A DNA stretch of 64,000 bases from Pyxidicoccus sp. MSG2 (GCF_026626705.1 NZ_JAPNKC010000001.1:5908001-5972000); one strand, 5' to 3'. Shown: positions 1 through 8,685, counted from the stretch's first letter. Numbers and translations: made by a program. The notes: a model not told the origin generated them from the letters alone.

Positions 1-1
1 C

Positions 2-676
2 ACGGAGGAGGTCATCTCCCTGGGCACGCTCATCGTGGACCTGGTGGGCGTGTTCGCGGGCTCGGTGCTGGGCGCGCTGCAGGCCGAGCGGCGGAAGATG
101 GACCTGATGGGGTACCTGGTGCTGGGGCTCGTCTCCGGTATCGGCGGCGGCATCATCCGCGACACGCTGTTGCAGGCGGGGCCTCCGCTGGCGCTGGTGC
201 GACCGGGGTATCTGTCCATGGCGTTGCTGGGCTCGCTCGCGGCCTTCCTCTTCGAGTTGCGACACGGGCCGGGCGTGAAGCTGCTCGCGACGCTGGACGC
301 GCTGACGCTGGGCGCGTTCGCGGTGGCGGGGACGCAGCGGACGCTGGAGGTGGGGCTACACCCTGGCACGGCGTTGATGATGGGCGTCATCACCGCGGCC
401 GGAGGGGGCATCGTCCGCGACGTGCTGACCCGGCAGACGCCGGCGCTGATGCGGGCCGTGCCGGGCTACTACGCGACGGCGGCGCTGGCGGCGAGCATCG
501 TCTGCCTCGCGTTCTCCCAGGCGGGGCATCCGAAGCTGGCGCTGCTCGGGGGGATACTGGTGGGTGGAGCGCTGCGGCTCGTGTCGCTGCGCTTCGGCTG
601 GAGGCTCCCCGTCAAGCGGGCGCGCCCGCCGAAGCCGCCGTCGCAGGAGCCCGGGAATCGCGAGGGGCCTCCTTGA
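2..676 (+). CDS. TRIC/UPF0126 family membrane protein, 5' end outside window
   Basis: The frame is open to the window edge, so the true start probably lies just upstream; GTG at 35 is only the first internal start codon. The protein has the two-fold repeat of the TRIC/UPF0126 (YadS-like) family: glycine-rich segments GIGGGIIRD and AAGGGIVRD about 80 residues apart, each inside hydrophobic helices. The family forms trimeric cation channels in the inner membrane. At least 224 codons are present, close to the usual 205-215 residues plus a basic proline-rich tail. It converges on the ATP-grasp gene with a 29-bp gap. The physiological ion is not readable from sequence. Confidence 0.85.
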   Translation, partial: TEEVISLGTLIVDLVGVFAGSVLGALQAERRKMDLMGYLVLGLVSGIGGGIIRDTLLQAGPPLALVRPGYLSMALLGSLAAFLFELRHGPGVKLLATLDALTLGAFAVAGTQRTLEVGLHPGTALMMGVITAAGGGIVRDVLTRQTPALMRAVPGYYATAALAASIVCLAFSQAGHPKLALLGGILVGGALRLVSLRFGWRLPVKRARPPKPPSQEPGNREGPP

Positions 677-705
677 CCGCGTCTGGAGGCCCCATCTCCC
701 GCCAT

Positions 706-2016
706 TCAATCAGGGAGGGGCTCAATCTCGAGCTGCTGCTCGAGCTCCTTGACCGCGAGGTAGTCCCGCAGGACGACCTCACCCGACTCGTGGAGCAGCG
801 CGACGAAGCCGAGTGACGTGAAGAGGTCCGAGGTCTCGGTCACCCGGTCCCCCGTCCGAACGCCAATCGCGGCGTCGTGGAAGGACGGCAGCTCGCGAAT
901 CCTGCCCAGGATTTCCGCATTCCGGACGACGCCCGAGCGACGGCAGATGAGGAAGACGATTCGCAGGCTCTTGTTGAGCCGGTACCGGTGGTTGATTTCA
1001 ACCCCTCCCTCCTGGCCGGAGTAGAACCGAACCATCCGGTCGAGCTGGCTGTCCCCGGTACACAGACGGGCGAACCTGGGATGACCGGCGCCGTGCATCC
1101 TCGCCCCGGACTCGATGAGCTTGGGGCCGTCCTCGGTCATCATCACTTCGTTGTGGGCCGGGCCGAACTTGATGCCGAGCGCATCCAGGACGTTGAACGT
1201 ATACATCACCAGCGATTCCTGCTCGGACGGTCTGAACTCCAGGAAGTCCATGTGGTCATACACAGCCACGTGCCGGTCTGTATGTATCTTGCTGTAACGG
1301 CAGATGTTGGTGACGGTGTGGACCCCGTGGTGGCTGAAGGTATCAACGACATACTCATCCCCCACGAGGAATTCCTGCACCAGGAGGGTGTCGTTGACCT
1401 GCTCCAGCTTGTTGCGGCGGCCGAGCAACTCCTGGAAGGTGGCACGCAGTTGCGCGCGTCCCCGCACCCGGCTGACGCTGTCCGTCCCCGCGCTCTTGGG
1501 CGGCTTCAGGATGAGTGGCGCATCCTCGAGTCCCTCGCGCTCCATCCAGGCCTCCACCTGGGCGAGGTCGTTCGTGTAGAGCTGCCGGGCGTGCGGAAGG
1601 TTCCGCCGCGCGACGGCATCTCCCATGTGTCCCTTGTGGCGTCGGGCCTGCGCGAGGCCCGGCTCGTTGGCGAGGTGGGGGCAGAGCCTGGCCGCGAGCT
1701 GGTCGGCGAGCTCGACACCACACTCCGTGCCAGGGATGACGAAGCGCGGAGAATACCGGCCGAGCTCCTCGACCAGCGCATCCAACGAGCCCTCGAACGC
1801 AATGACCTTCTCGAAGTCACCGGGGACGAAGGACTTCGCATAGACGGCGATGGGGACCTTCGTGCTCGTCACCGCGATGCAGCGAAGGCCACGCGCCAGG
1901 AACTCGGGAGCGAGCATGGCACCCGAGGAGTACGGGTCGACGATGACGGCCTGGCCCGTGAAGGGCTGTGGTTTCAGGCCCTCGACGGGTGACACGGCCG
2001 CGGCGCTCGGGTTCAT
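706..2016 (-). CDS. ATP-grasp ligase, L-amino-acid ligase-like
   Basis: A 436-residue ATP-grasp protein. The nucleotide-binding lysine segment is KPPKSAGTDS (171-180), followed by QEFLVGDEYVVD (214-225) and the Mg/ATP acidic motif around HNEVMMTEDGPKLIESGAR (288-306). This layout is typical of carbamoyl-phosphate-synthetase-like and dipeptide (BacD/RizA-like) ligases, which activate a carboxylate as acyl phosphate and join it to an amine. Its start overlaps the hydrolase stop by 4 nt, so the two are probably translationally coupled. It is the last gene of the seven-gene operon and the best candidate for the bond-forming step. Substrates are unknown. Confidence 0.85.
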   Translation of the reverse strand: MNPSAAAVSPVEGLKPQPFTGQAVIVDPYSSGAMLAPEFLARGLRCIAVTSTKVPIAVYAKSFVPGDFEKVIAFEGSLDALVEELGRYSPRFVIPGTECGVELADQLAARLCPHLANEPGLAQARRHKGHMGDAVARRNLPHARQLYTNDLAQVEAWMEREGLEDAPLILKPPKSAGTDSVSRVRGRAQLRATFQELLGRRNKLEQVNDTLLVQEFLVGDEYVVDTFSHHGVHTVTNICRYSKIHTDRHVAVYDHMDFLEFRPSEQESLVMYTFNVLDALGIKFGPAHNEVMMTEDGPKLIESGARMHGAGHPRFARLCTGDSQLDRMVRFYSGQEGGVEINHRYRLNKSLRIVFLICRRSGVVRNAEILGRIRELPSFHDAAIGVRTGDRVTETSDLFTSLGFVALLHESGEVVLRDYLAVKELEQQLEIEPLPD

Positions 2017-2978
2017 GGCTCACCTGCCAGCAGGCGCCGGGTGGCCGCGCAGAACCGGTCGAAGGCGCTCGCGACCTCCGCGCACGCACTGCGGGCACGC
2101 AGGCACGCGTGAACCAGCCCGGGCTCGACGGCCAGCTCGACGGGGACGCCGGCCGCGCTCAGCCGCTCCGCGTAGAGCTCGCCGTCAATCCGGAGCGGGT
2201 CCATCTCCGCTCCCATGATGTACGCCGGAGGGAGTTGCGCGAAGTTGCCCGCCAGCAGCGGGGAGGCGTACGGGTGCTCGACCTCCATCGCGGGCCCCAG
2301 ATACGTCCTCGTGAAGAAGCGCATCTCGCCATCCGACAGCAGCGGCAGGCCGGGCTCGGACGACGGGGGCTTGTCGGCCCAGCGGCGCAGGTCCAGGACC
2401 GGGCTGATCATCACCTGTGCCCGCAGTTTCGGACCGCCACGCTCCCGAACCATCATCGACAGCCCGACGGCGAAGTTGCCCCCGGAGCTGTCGCCTCCCA
2501 CCCCGAGCCGCTGCGGGTCGATGTCGAAGCGCCCCGGATTCGCGGCGACGGCCAGGAGGGCCGCGTAGCAGTCCTCGAGTCCCGCCGGAAACGGGTGCTC
2601 GGGCGCCAGGCGGTAGTCCACGGCGATGACCGTCACGCCAGTCTTGGCGGCGACCTCCGCCATGATGGTGTCGTGGGTCTCCATCCCTCCGAGCGCGAAG
2701 CCGCCGCCGTGAAGGTAGAGCAGGCAGGGCTGTGGGCCCGGCCCTTCCGGGCGGTAGATGCGAATGGGTAGCTGCTGGGCCCCGGCCTGGAGCAGCTCGT
2801 CGCGGATGGCCAGCCGCGGAGGCCGGTCGTAGTGAAACTCACGGACGAGGTTGCCGTACAACTTCCGCTGCGACTCGACGGGCCGGGTGTAGAAGTCAGG
2901 CGGCATCACCGAGTCGAAACGCTGGATGAACTCGGCAAGGCCCGGAGCAAGCTTCAGGTTGTTGCTCGTGCTGGTCAT
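2013..2978 (-). CDS. alpha/beta hydrolase, hormone-sensitive-lipase family
   Basis: A 321-residue protein from the ATG at 2978, which sits 7 bp after the Rieske stop; an in-frame ATG at 2996 would overlap that gene and is less likely. HSL-family marks are clear: oxyanion-hole HGGG (90-93), nucleophile motif GDSSGG with Ser164, the acid near Asp260 in AEMDPLR, and His290. The family hydrolyses small esters or amides in the cytoplasm. Inside an operon with a ligase and oxidative enzymes it may remove an ester or amide, or release the product. The stop overlaps the ATP-grasp start (ATGA). Confidence 0.85.
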   Translation of the reverse strand: MTSTSNNLKLAPGLAEFIQRFDSVMPPDFYTRPVESQRKLYGNLVREFHYDRPPRLAIRDELLQAGAQQLPIRIYRPEGPGPQPCLLYLHGGGFALGGMETHDTIMAEVAAKTGVTVIAVDYRLAPEHPFPAGLEDCYAALLAVAANPGRFDIDPQRLGVGGDSSGGNFAVGLSMMVRERGGPKLRAQVMISPVLDLRRWADKPPSSEPGLPLLSDGEMRFFTRTYLGPAMEVEHPYASPLLAGNFAQLPPAYIMGAEMDPLRIDGELYAERLSAAGVPVELAVEPGLVHACLRARSACAEVASAFDRFCAATRRLLAGEP

Positions 2979-2985
2979 GGTTTTC

Positions 2986-3342
2986 TCACTCGGCATGGGC
3001 CAGGGGCGCCACGGCCTCACAGGGCCTGGACGCACCGGCCAGGATTGTCTTCTTTTGCATGAGCACGGCCGCCTGCGTGTCCGGGAGGATGGCGACAGCG
3101 CCATCCCTTCTCAGGACCAGGGGGAGCGCGGTCTTCTGGAGGTGTCGGAGCGGAACCTTCCGGACATGCCAGGGGCAGTAGACCGCCTGCGTGCCGTCCT
3201 CCATCCGCCCCAGGTGCAGCGGCCCCCCTCGGTGGGGACAACTGCCATTGGCGAGCACCGTGGGCCCATCACCCGGGTCGAGCAGGAAGTAGCGCTCGGC
3301 TCCCACCTGCAGGAAGTTCACCTGCCGCGGGTCGAAGCTCAC
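2986..3342 (-). CDS. stand-alone Rieske [2Fe-2S] protein
   Basis: The GTG at 3342 overlaps the stop of the upstream gene as GTGA and gives 118 residues; a longer frame to 3390 would run inside the upstream coding sequence. The Rieske ligands are visible as CPH (Cys35, His37) and CPWH (Cys56, His59). It has no oxygenase alpha-subunit domain, so it resembles ferredoxin-type Rieske proteins that carry electrons. Being coupled directly behind the diiron-enzyme gene suggests it reduces that enzyme. No dedicated flavin reductase is encoded nearby, so the electron donor is unknown. Confidence 0.87.
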   Translation of the reverse strand: MSFDPRQVNFLQVGAERYFLLDPGDGPTVLANGSCPHRGGPLHLGRMEDGTQAVYCPWHVRKVPLRHLQKTALPLVLRRDGAVAILPDTQAAVLMQKKTILAGASRPCEAVAPLAHAE

Positions 3343-4787
3343 GACAAGCACTTGCGGTGGTCCCCAATGGAATAGATGCTGTAGACACATTCGTCCGAGT
3401 CGATGATGGCGCCATGCAATCTGTTGCGCTGAATCACCGTTCCCTCACCCGCGTTCAAGACGGTGTGACGGTCATGACCCACGACGAAGTGCATCACCCC
3501 TGAGTCGATGTGACAGAGCTCGTCTCCATCGTGGACATGGGTGACGGACAGCTCTCCCCGGGGCTCGGTGAACTGCTGCCGGGTGGGCTTGAGCTCGCCG
3601 CTGCGAATCTTCGCGTAGATGGCGGGGTGCAGCCCCTTGAACCGGCTCCCGCCGTCCGCCCAGCCGACCTGGTCGCAGAAGTCCGCTTCGGCCATCTGCC
3701 CCAGCACCTTGGCCTCTTCGATGCCGCGGACGATGTCCGGGATGATTCCCGCGCCATAGGTCTTCACGGCGGGCCGCACGATGCGGTCGAAGACCATCTG
3801 GCTGTGGTGATGGTCGATGTGGACGTGCTCCGTGAAGTACTGGGTCTCCGCCTTCGAGCCGAAGACGTCGCGCATCATCTCGGCCATCTGCCCGCACGAA
3901 TAGATGAAGGCGGTCTCCGCCTGGAGGATGGCCCCCAGATAGCGGAAGAACTGCGAGTGGTCCCGGGAGAGCCAGTTGTAATAATTGTTAATCAGCAGCG
4001 AGGACGTCAGGTAGAACTGCCAGTACGCATGGGGCCTGGCGTCCAGCCCATGGGTCCGCAGCAGCTTCTGGAACAAGGTGCTGTGTTTCGTCTCATGGAC
4101 GCCGTATCCATACTCATCAATGACAATCTTGAAGAGCTCGGACTGGACGGGCCCGTAGTGGCCGAGCACGTTCCTGGCCATGGCGGAGGCTTCGAGCAGG
4201 AAGTCTCCGGCGAGCTGGATGAGGAAGGTCCTGGCCGCATGCTCGCGGTTCGTGGAGCCCAGGATGGCGGACATCGCCTTGTTCTCGTTGGACTGGCGGA
4301 GCGATTTGACGAAGTCCTGGAAGTACGCGTCCAGTGAGTCCTCGGTCCACGGGCCCGAGACGGTGACCTCCTGGTCCAGGAAGCCGAAGATGTAGCGCTC
4401 CAGCCAGGAGCGGACGACGGTGCCCAGCGCGGTGGAGCGGCTCGAGTAGAACTCCGCGAAGTCGGCGCGCTTGGTCTCGAAGCCACTCTCGGGCAGGAGG
4501 AGGAAGTCCTGCTCGTAGGTGGTCAGCAGCGTCCGGTTCGCGGCCAGGCCCGTGTACGTGAGGCTCTCTGCCCGCCGGAGCGGCCTGGAGAAGTCCAGGT
4601 GCTTGAAGACATGGGGCCGCAGCGTGCGCCGGTAGGGGTTGTCGTGTGCGAGCCACTCCTCGGTGTCGACGAACAGGTTGCTCTCGCCATACTGGACGAG
4701 GCAGCGCTTGAAGAACTCGTAGTCCGACAGCTCGATGGCGGCGGGCGCTGACTTGATGGGCGCGTGTTTCATGGCGGAAGGATTCAC
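3339..4787 (-). CDS. haem-oxygenase-like diiron enzyme fused to a C-terminal cupin
   Basis: A 482-residue protein with two domains. Residues about 75-370 carry the iron-containing redox enzyme (HDO) pattern: Glu199, the DEYGYG..H..KH segment (224-235), Glu291, and the H-x3-D-x2-H cluster at 321-328. Residues about 400-480 form a cupin-like barrel with THVHDGDELCH (416-426). HDO enzymes oxidise small amines, amino acids or fatty acids with O2. The GTG start overlaps the upstream stop by 4 nt; an ATG five codons later (4772) is an alternative. The fusion and the adjacent Rieske gene point to an oxygen-dependent tailoring step. Which residues really bind iron needs structural checking. Confidence 0.8.
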   Translation of the reverse strand: MNPSAMKHAPIKSAPAAIELSDYEFFKRCLVQYGESNLFVDTEEWLAHDNPYRRTLRPHVFKHLDFSRPLRRAESLTYTGLAANRTLLTTYEQDFLLLPESGFETKRADFAEFYSSRSTALGTVVRSWLERYIFGFLDQEVTVSGPWTEDSLDAYFQDFVKSLRQSNENKAMSAILGSTNREHAARTFLIQLAGDFLLEASAMARNVLGHYGPVQSELFKIVIDEYGYGVHETKHSTLFQKLLRTHGLDARPHAYWQFYLTSSLLINNYYNWLSRDHSQFFRYLGAILQAETAFIYSCGQMAEMMRDVFGSKAETQYFTEHVHIDHHHSQMVFDRIVRPAVKTYGAGIIPDIVRGIEEAKVLGQMAEADFCDQVGWADGGSRFKGLHPAIYAKIRSGELKPTRQQFTEPRGELSVTHVHDGDELCHIDSGVMHFVVGHDRHTVLNAGEGTVIQRNRLHGAIIDSDECVYSIYSIGDHRKCLS

Positions 4788-5779
4788 GGGGCAAGAGAGA
4801 AATGGACACTCGTCGCGTCATGGGAGGCCTGCACCGTCACGGTGTGGCCTGCCTCGACGCGGACGGGGTGCTCGAAGCACTGGAAGGCCTGCATCCAGTG
4901 GCTGCGTGGGTTGTCAGGTGCGTTGGACAGGCGGATGCCAGCGCCCAGGTCGAGCTCGAACCAGAAGAGGACGCCGTGGATGGAGCCGCTCTTCTGAATC
5001 CTGACCGGCCTTTCGACGCTTCGCGGTTCGAGGGCGTCTGACTGGAAGTCGAACTCGAAGACGGTGTCGGCGTGGCTCAGGAAGGTGTGGCGCCACGTCT
5101 GGAGGCGGACCGGGAAGTACTCCTGCGTCGAGAACCGGTTGAACGAGCTGACGTCGAACCCGCTGGCCTCGAAGGTGCAATTGGTCCGATGGATGTCGCT
5201 GCTGTCGAGGAGCGAGAACAGCAGGCGCGCCCTCGCCGGAATGATGCGGGCGTCCTCCTTGAGCAGCCGGGTGCGCGCATGTTGGACGATGGGGATGATG
5301 CCCTCGCCCAGGAGGCCGCAGTCGAGGGTCTCCGTGACGAGGACATCGGCCGGGGAGGGCAGGTCCGGTCCGAGCTTCAAGTCGCTGGACGCCTTGGGGA
5401 CGATGGAGATGCGCTCGGCCAGCCCGTTGGCCGCGACAATCTGCCGGGCGAGATAGGCAATGGGCTGGACCATCTCGCAGGACGTCACGTGCCGGGCTCC
5501 GGCACGGATGGCCATCATCGCCAGCAGGCCGGAGCCCGTGCCCACGTCCAGCACCGAGTCGCCGGGGCGGACCTGCGCCTCCAGCGCGGAACGGAAGGCC
5601 TGGTTCCGGTCACCGTCGTTCAGCATGGCGAAGTGCCACCGGGGAATCAGCTTGCGGTAGACACGATTGAGGTGGCGGTGCGCCTGTCCCGCTGGAAGTT
5701 GTTGCACCAGCTCCCGCTCGAAGGCCTCGAGGGAGTCATGGGCAGGTGGGATGTCGTCTTTCAATGGAGGGGATTGCAT
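4784..5779 (-). CDS. class I SAM-dependent methyltransferase, PRMT-like
   Basis: A 331-residue protein from ATG 5779, chosen because AAGG lies about 7 nt upstream; ATG 5812 has no such site. SAM motif I is VLDVGTGSGLL (77-87), followed by the acidic SCE (100-102). The PRMT-type double-E loop is present with Glu150 and Glu159 (ETLDC...GEG), and there is a C-terminal beta-barrel-like region with SHWMQAF. PRMTs methylate guanidino nitrogens; here, among small-molecule genes, the target may be an arginine- or guanidine-containing metabolite. The stop overlaps the diiron-enzyme start. The 99-bp gap behind the exporter gene is the longest in the operon. Confidence 0.82.
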   Translation of the reverse strand: MQSPPLKDDIPPAHDSLEAFERELVQQLPAGQAHRHLNRVYRKLIPRWHFAMLNDGDRNQAFRSALEAQVRPGDSVLDVGTGSGLLAMMAIRAGARHVTSCEMVQPIAYLARQIVAANGLAERISIVPKASSDLKLGPDLPSPADVLVTETLDCGLLGEGIIPIVQHARTRLLKEDARIIPARARLLFSLLDSSDIHRTNCTFEASGFDVSSFNRFSTQEYFPVRLQTWRHTFLSHADTVFEFDFQSDALEPRSVERPVRIQKSGSIHGVLFWFELDLGAGIRLSNAPDNPRSHWMQAFQCFEHPVRVEAGHTVTVQASHDATSVHFSLAP

Positions 5780-5878
5780 GACGAGCCTTCGTGGGGTGCC
5801 GGAGCGACCCATTCGAGAGATAGAGGTTCTGTCTTTGTCCGCGCTATCCGGACCTTGCTCACGGCGTGTCTGGCAATG

Positions 5879-6778
5879 TCACGACAGGGCGCGCAGGCGC
5901 ACGGGCCAGGCTTGCGGGAGCAGCGCGAGGGCATTTCCGCCCAGCAACAGCACGAGCCCGCCAATCGCCGACGAGGACCACACGTAGCCCTCGAACAGCG
6001 TGGAGATGCCCAGGGCGACGACGGGGTAGAGCACGCTCACGTAGGCGGCCCGGTCCGCGCCCATCCGCTCCAGCAGGACGAGGTAGCAGGTGAAGATGAC
6101 CGCGGTCCCGATGATGGCCAGGTAGAGCAGGGAGCCCACGTAGGGCAGGGAAGCGTCGAAGCCGAAGGTCCGCCCCGACAGCCAGACCGAGCTGATGGAG
6201 GCCGCGGCCCCATAGAGCATGGACAGGCCGGTGGTCTGCGCCACGGGCAGCCCGTGGCGGCGGTTGCGGACGGCGAGCATGTTGCCGGCCGCGACCAGCA
6301 GGGCCGCGAGCAGCGCCAGGGCGCCACCCTTGAGGTGGGCCCACGTGGTGTCGAAGCCCGTCACGTCGCCGCGGAACACGAATCCGAGTCCGGCGATGGC
6401 GAGCAGGGCGCCCAACAGGAGCCGTGGCTTGACGGGCTCGCGGAAGAAGAGCGAGAGCCCGGCGATGTTCAGCAGGACCACCGTGGAGAGGACGACGGCC
6501 ACGAGCCCGGAGGGCAGGAGCCGGGTCGCGTTGTAGCCCGCCAGGCTGTTGAGGCAGAAGAGACAGAGCCCCTGCGCGGCGATGAAGACATGGTCCACCT
6601 GGCGGAAGCGCATGGGCAGCCCGCGCGCCTTGAGGATGGCGAGGAGCACGGCGCTCGCAATCACGAAGCGGTATGCAATGGAGGCCTCCACATCCACCAC
6701 CCCCAACTGGAGTCGGGTCATGATCCACGTCGTGCCCCAGACGAGGACGACCAGGATGAAGAGGAAGGCATTCATCAT
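5879..6778 (-). CDS. EamA/DMT-family transporter
   Basis: A 299-residue, ten-helix hydrophobic protein starting MMNAFLF, with the duplicated EamA architecture: helices about 1-140 and a second repeat beginning near the HLKGGALALLAALLV segment. The early VWGTTWI motif is typical of drug/metabolite exporters such as RhaT/YdcZ-like amino-acid exporters. The ATG overlaps the stop of the Ada-like regulator (ATGA). In this operon it is the obvious candidate for exporting the product or providing self-protection. Substrate cannot be deduced. Confidence 0.88.
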   Translation of the reverse strand: MMNAFLFILVVLVWGTTWIMTRLQLGVVDVEASIAYRFVIASAVLLAILKARGLPMRFRQVDHVFIAAQGLCLFCLNSLAGYNATRLLPSGLVAVVLSTVVLLNIAGLSLFFREPVKPRLLLGALLAIAGLGFVFRGDVTGFDTTWAHLKGGALALLAALLVAAGNMLAVRNRRHGLPVAQTTGLSMLYGAAASISSVWLSGRTFGFDASLPYVGSLLYLAIIGTAVIFTCYLVLLERMGADRAAYVSVLYPVVALGISTLFEGYVWSSSAIGGLVLLLGGNALALLPQAWPVRLRALS

Positions 6779-7764
6779 GGGCGGCTCTCCCTCAAGGCCC
6801 GGTGCAGCACGGCGGGAGCCGGCGTGTCGGGGACCTCCTGGGGCACCTCCCCGAACCACGGCCTCCAGCCGGTGTTGGTGGTGGTGAGCGCGAGGAGCTG
6901 GAGCGGCTTGCCGAGCGCGACCGGAGCACGGATGGCGGAGTCCGCGGGGGGAGCTCCCTTCTCCAGCTCCGTCGGGTAGACACGCTGCAGGGCCTTCCAG
7001 ATTCGCCGTTGGAACGCGGTGCTCAGGATGCAGGTGGGAAGCTCGGTGTCGGTGTGCGGGAAGCTCGCGATGCGGGTGACTCGCGCAACGAGGCCCTTCA
7101 GCTCTGCTTCCGCGTGGACGAGGACGGCGTTCGCGAAGCTCGCGGTGAGCCGCTCCAGCAGCCGGGCCGAGGAGTCTCCGAGGTCGACGGAGCACGTTCC
7201 CTTTTCCGTCATGGCCACCAGGAGCTGGCCGAACGGGGAGGTCATGGTTGTATAGCGGATGACCACACCGCTGCCGCCAGCCTTGAACTGCGCGGGTGTC
7301 ATGCCGAGCTCGCGGGTGGCCTTTTCATAGATGCGGCTCGTCGAGGTGAAGCCCGCCTCGTAGATGGCCTCGATGATGGGCATTCCCTTCAGCAGTGACT
7401 CCTTGAACTTCTTGAGCTGGTACGTCGCCACGTACTCCTTCGGAGTGATTCCGACGTGCCGCTTGAAGAGGCGGTGGAAGTAGAACCGGCTGAGCCCCAC
7501 GTGCTCCGCCAGGCGGTCCAGCGAAGGCGGCTCTTCGACCCGCTCGATGAGCGCGCACGCATCCCGGATGATGCTCCCGTACTTCTTGAGGGCGGCAGGC
7601 GCGGCCGGGTTGCAGCGAGTGCAGTGACGGAAGCCCGCCGCGACCGCTTCCCCAGCGCTCGTATTGACACAAACAAAATCGGAGCCGGCACGCGGGTCTC
7701 TCGTTACCGTCGCAGTCCACTTTTCTTCGTCGGTCGAGAAACAATGGGTTCCCAGGATGGTCAT
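6775..7764 (-). CDS. Ada-like AraC-type regulator with degenerate methyl-acceptor domains
   Basis: A 329-residue protein with the order of Ada: N-terminal metal-domain remnant, AraC helix-turn-helix (about 65-165, including LSRFYFHRLFKRHVGITP), and a C-terminal alkyltransferase-like domain (about 170-329). The first domain keeps AAGFRHCTRC but has lost the stretch with the other two zinc/acceptor cysteines. The last domain lacks the PCHRV active-site motif; the equivalent place reads LLALTTTN. It therefore probably cannot repair alkylated DNA and acts as a dedicated regulator of the operon it heads. Start is ATG 7764, with a 102-bp divergent region to the next gene. Confidence 0.8.
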   Translation of the reverse strand: MTILGTHCFSTDEEKWTATVTRDPRAGSDFVCVNTSAGEAVAAGFRHCTRCNPAAPAALKKYGSIIRDACALIERVEEPPSLDRLAEHVGLSRFYFHRLFKRHVGITPKEYVATYQLKKFKESLLKGMPIIEAIYEAGFTSTSRIYEKATRELGMTPAQFKAGGSGVVIRYTTMTSPFGQLLVAMTEKGTCSVDLGDSSARLLERLTASFANAVLVHAEAELKGLVARVTRIASFPHTDTELPTCILSTAFQRRIWKALQRVYPTELEKGAPPADSAIRAPVALGKPLQLLALTTTNTGWRPWFGEVPQEVPDTPAPAVLHRALRESRP

Positions 7765-7866
7765 TGCCTAGCCGCGATGTGAGTGATTGCGGGGAGCTTC
7801 CGCTAGGTAGAAATCCAGGCTCTATCTGAATATTGCCCACGCGCTGTCACACCAGGCGGGTGAGAC
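7765..7866. promoter_or_regulatory. divergent promoter region
   Basis: This 102-bp gap separates the Ada-like regulator (minus strand) from the gene at 7867 (plus strand), so it must hold the start sites for the biosynthetic operon and probably for the divergent gene. It is visibly richer in A and T than the flanking genes, with stretches such as TCTATCTGAATATTG at about 7821-7835. No certain hexamers or operator palindrome could be assigned by eye. Confidence 0.4.
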
Positions 7867-8685
7867 ATGGGGGTGTGCCGAGGGCAAGAACCGGATAGCG
7901 CGCACGAGCTCCCGCACTTGATGATGCAGACATTTGCGAGAGATTCGGAGCAGGTGATGCGGGTGTGCAATGTGTCACACGTCGCCTGCTCAAATACAGA
8001 CGCCTATCGGGGCTTCCTGTCCATGCGCATCAAGCTCAAGCGCAGCTACCGGTATGAGGAGATCTGCGCATCCTGTCAGCATGGGGAGTATCCCTTCTCC
8101 CGCATCTGTGCCGCGTCGGGGCGTGCCAACTACCTGCTCGGTGTTTCACAGGTGGGGCTCGCCGAGCTGGAGCAGGTCGCACGTGCGTATGAGACGGGCC
8201 TGGTGCTGATAGGGAGCCGCGTTTCCGGACCGCGCGTGCGTCAGCGGACCCTTCACCCGGTCCTGGAGGCCGCACTCCCCCTGCTGGAGCGACGGCGGGC
8301 GCCCTCCGCGGTCTTCCGGGGCGCGGAGGGGCTCGAGATAGACAAGACCGTCATCAAGGACTTCGGGACGGATGACCCGCGCTCCTCGGACTTGAGCGTC
8401 GTGCTCGTGCAGGCCCACTTCTCGGAGGAGCGGTTCTGCCAGGTGGCGACGGAGCTCGAGGAGCGGTTTGCCGCCATGGATTGGGGCTTCCCCGTTCACT
8501 TCTTTGGTGGCCTCAGAGGGGAGTACTTCCGCAACGAGGCCCACTTCCAGCGGCAGGGCGTGGCCTACCTGCGCTCCCAGCTTCCGCCCCAGGTCTGTTT
8601 TCCCGAGCAGGAGATATGTATTGCTTTGAAGGAGCTCTATTTCGCCATCAATTTGTCCGGCACTCGTTCCGGAGATCTTTCATGA
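7867..8685 (+). CDS. unrecognised protein with N-terminal cysteine clusters
   Basis: A 272-residue protein from ATG 7867, preceded by GGGTGAG; ATG 7921 is an alternative. I do not recognise the family. The N-terminal third holds two cysteine-rich stretches, CNVSHVAC and CASCQHG followed by a further Cys, which could bind a metal. The remainder is an ordinary globular sequence with an FFGGLRGEYFR segment near 215-225. There is no signal peptide or membrane helix. It is divergent from the presumed biosynthetic operon and shares its promoter region, so a linked role (sensor or accessory enzyme) is possible but unproven. It converges on the Imm11 gene with a 21-bp gap. Confidence 0.65.
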   Translation: MGVCRGQEPDSAHELPHLMMQTFARDSEQVMRVCNVSHVACSNTDAYRGFLSMRIKLKRSYRYEEICASCQHGEYPFSRICAASGRANYLLGVSQVGLAELEQVARAYETGLVLIGSRVSGPRVRQRTLHPVLEAALPLLERRRAPSAVFRGAEGLEIDKTVIKDFGTDDPRSSDLSVVLVQAHFSEERFCQVATELEERFAAMDWGFPVHFFGGLRGEYFRNEAHFQRQGVAYLRSQLPPQVCFPEQEICIALKELYFAINLSGTRSGDLS

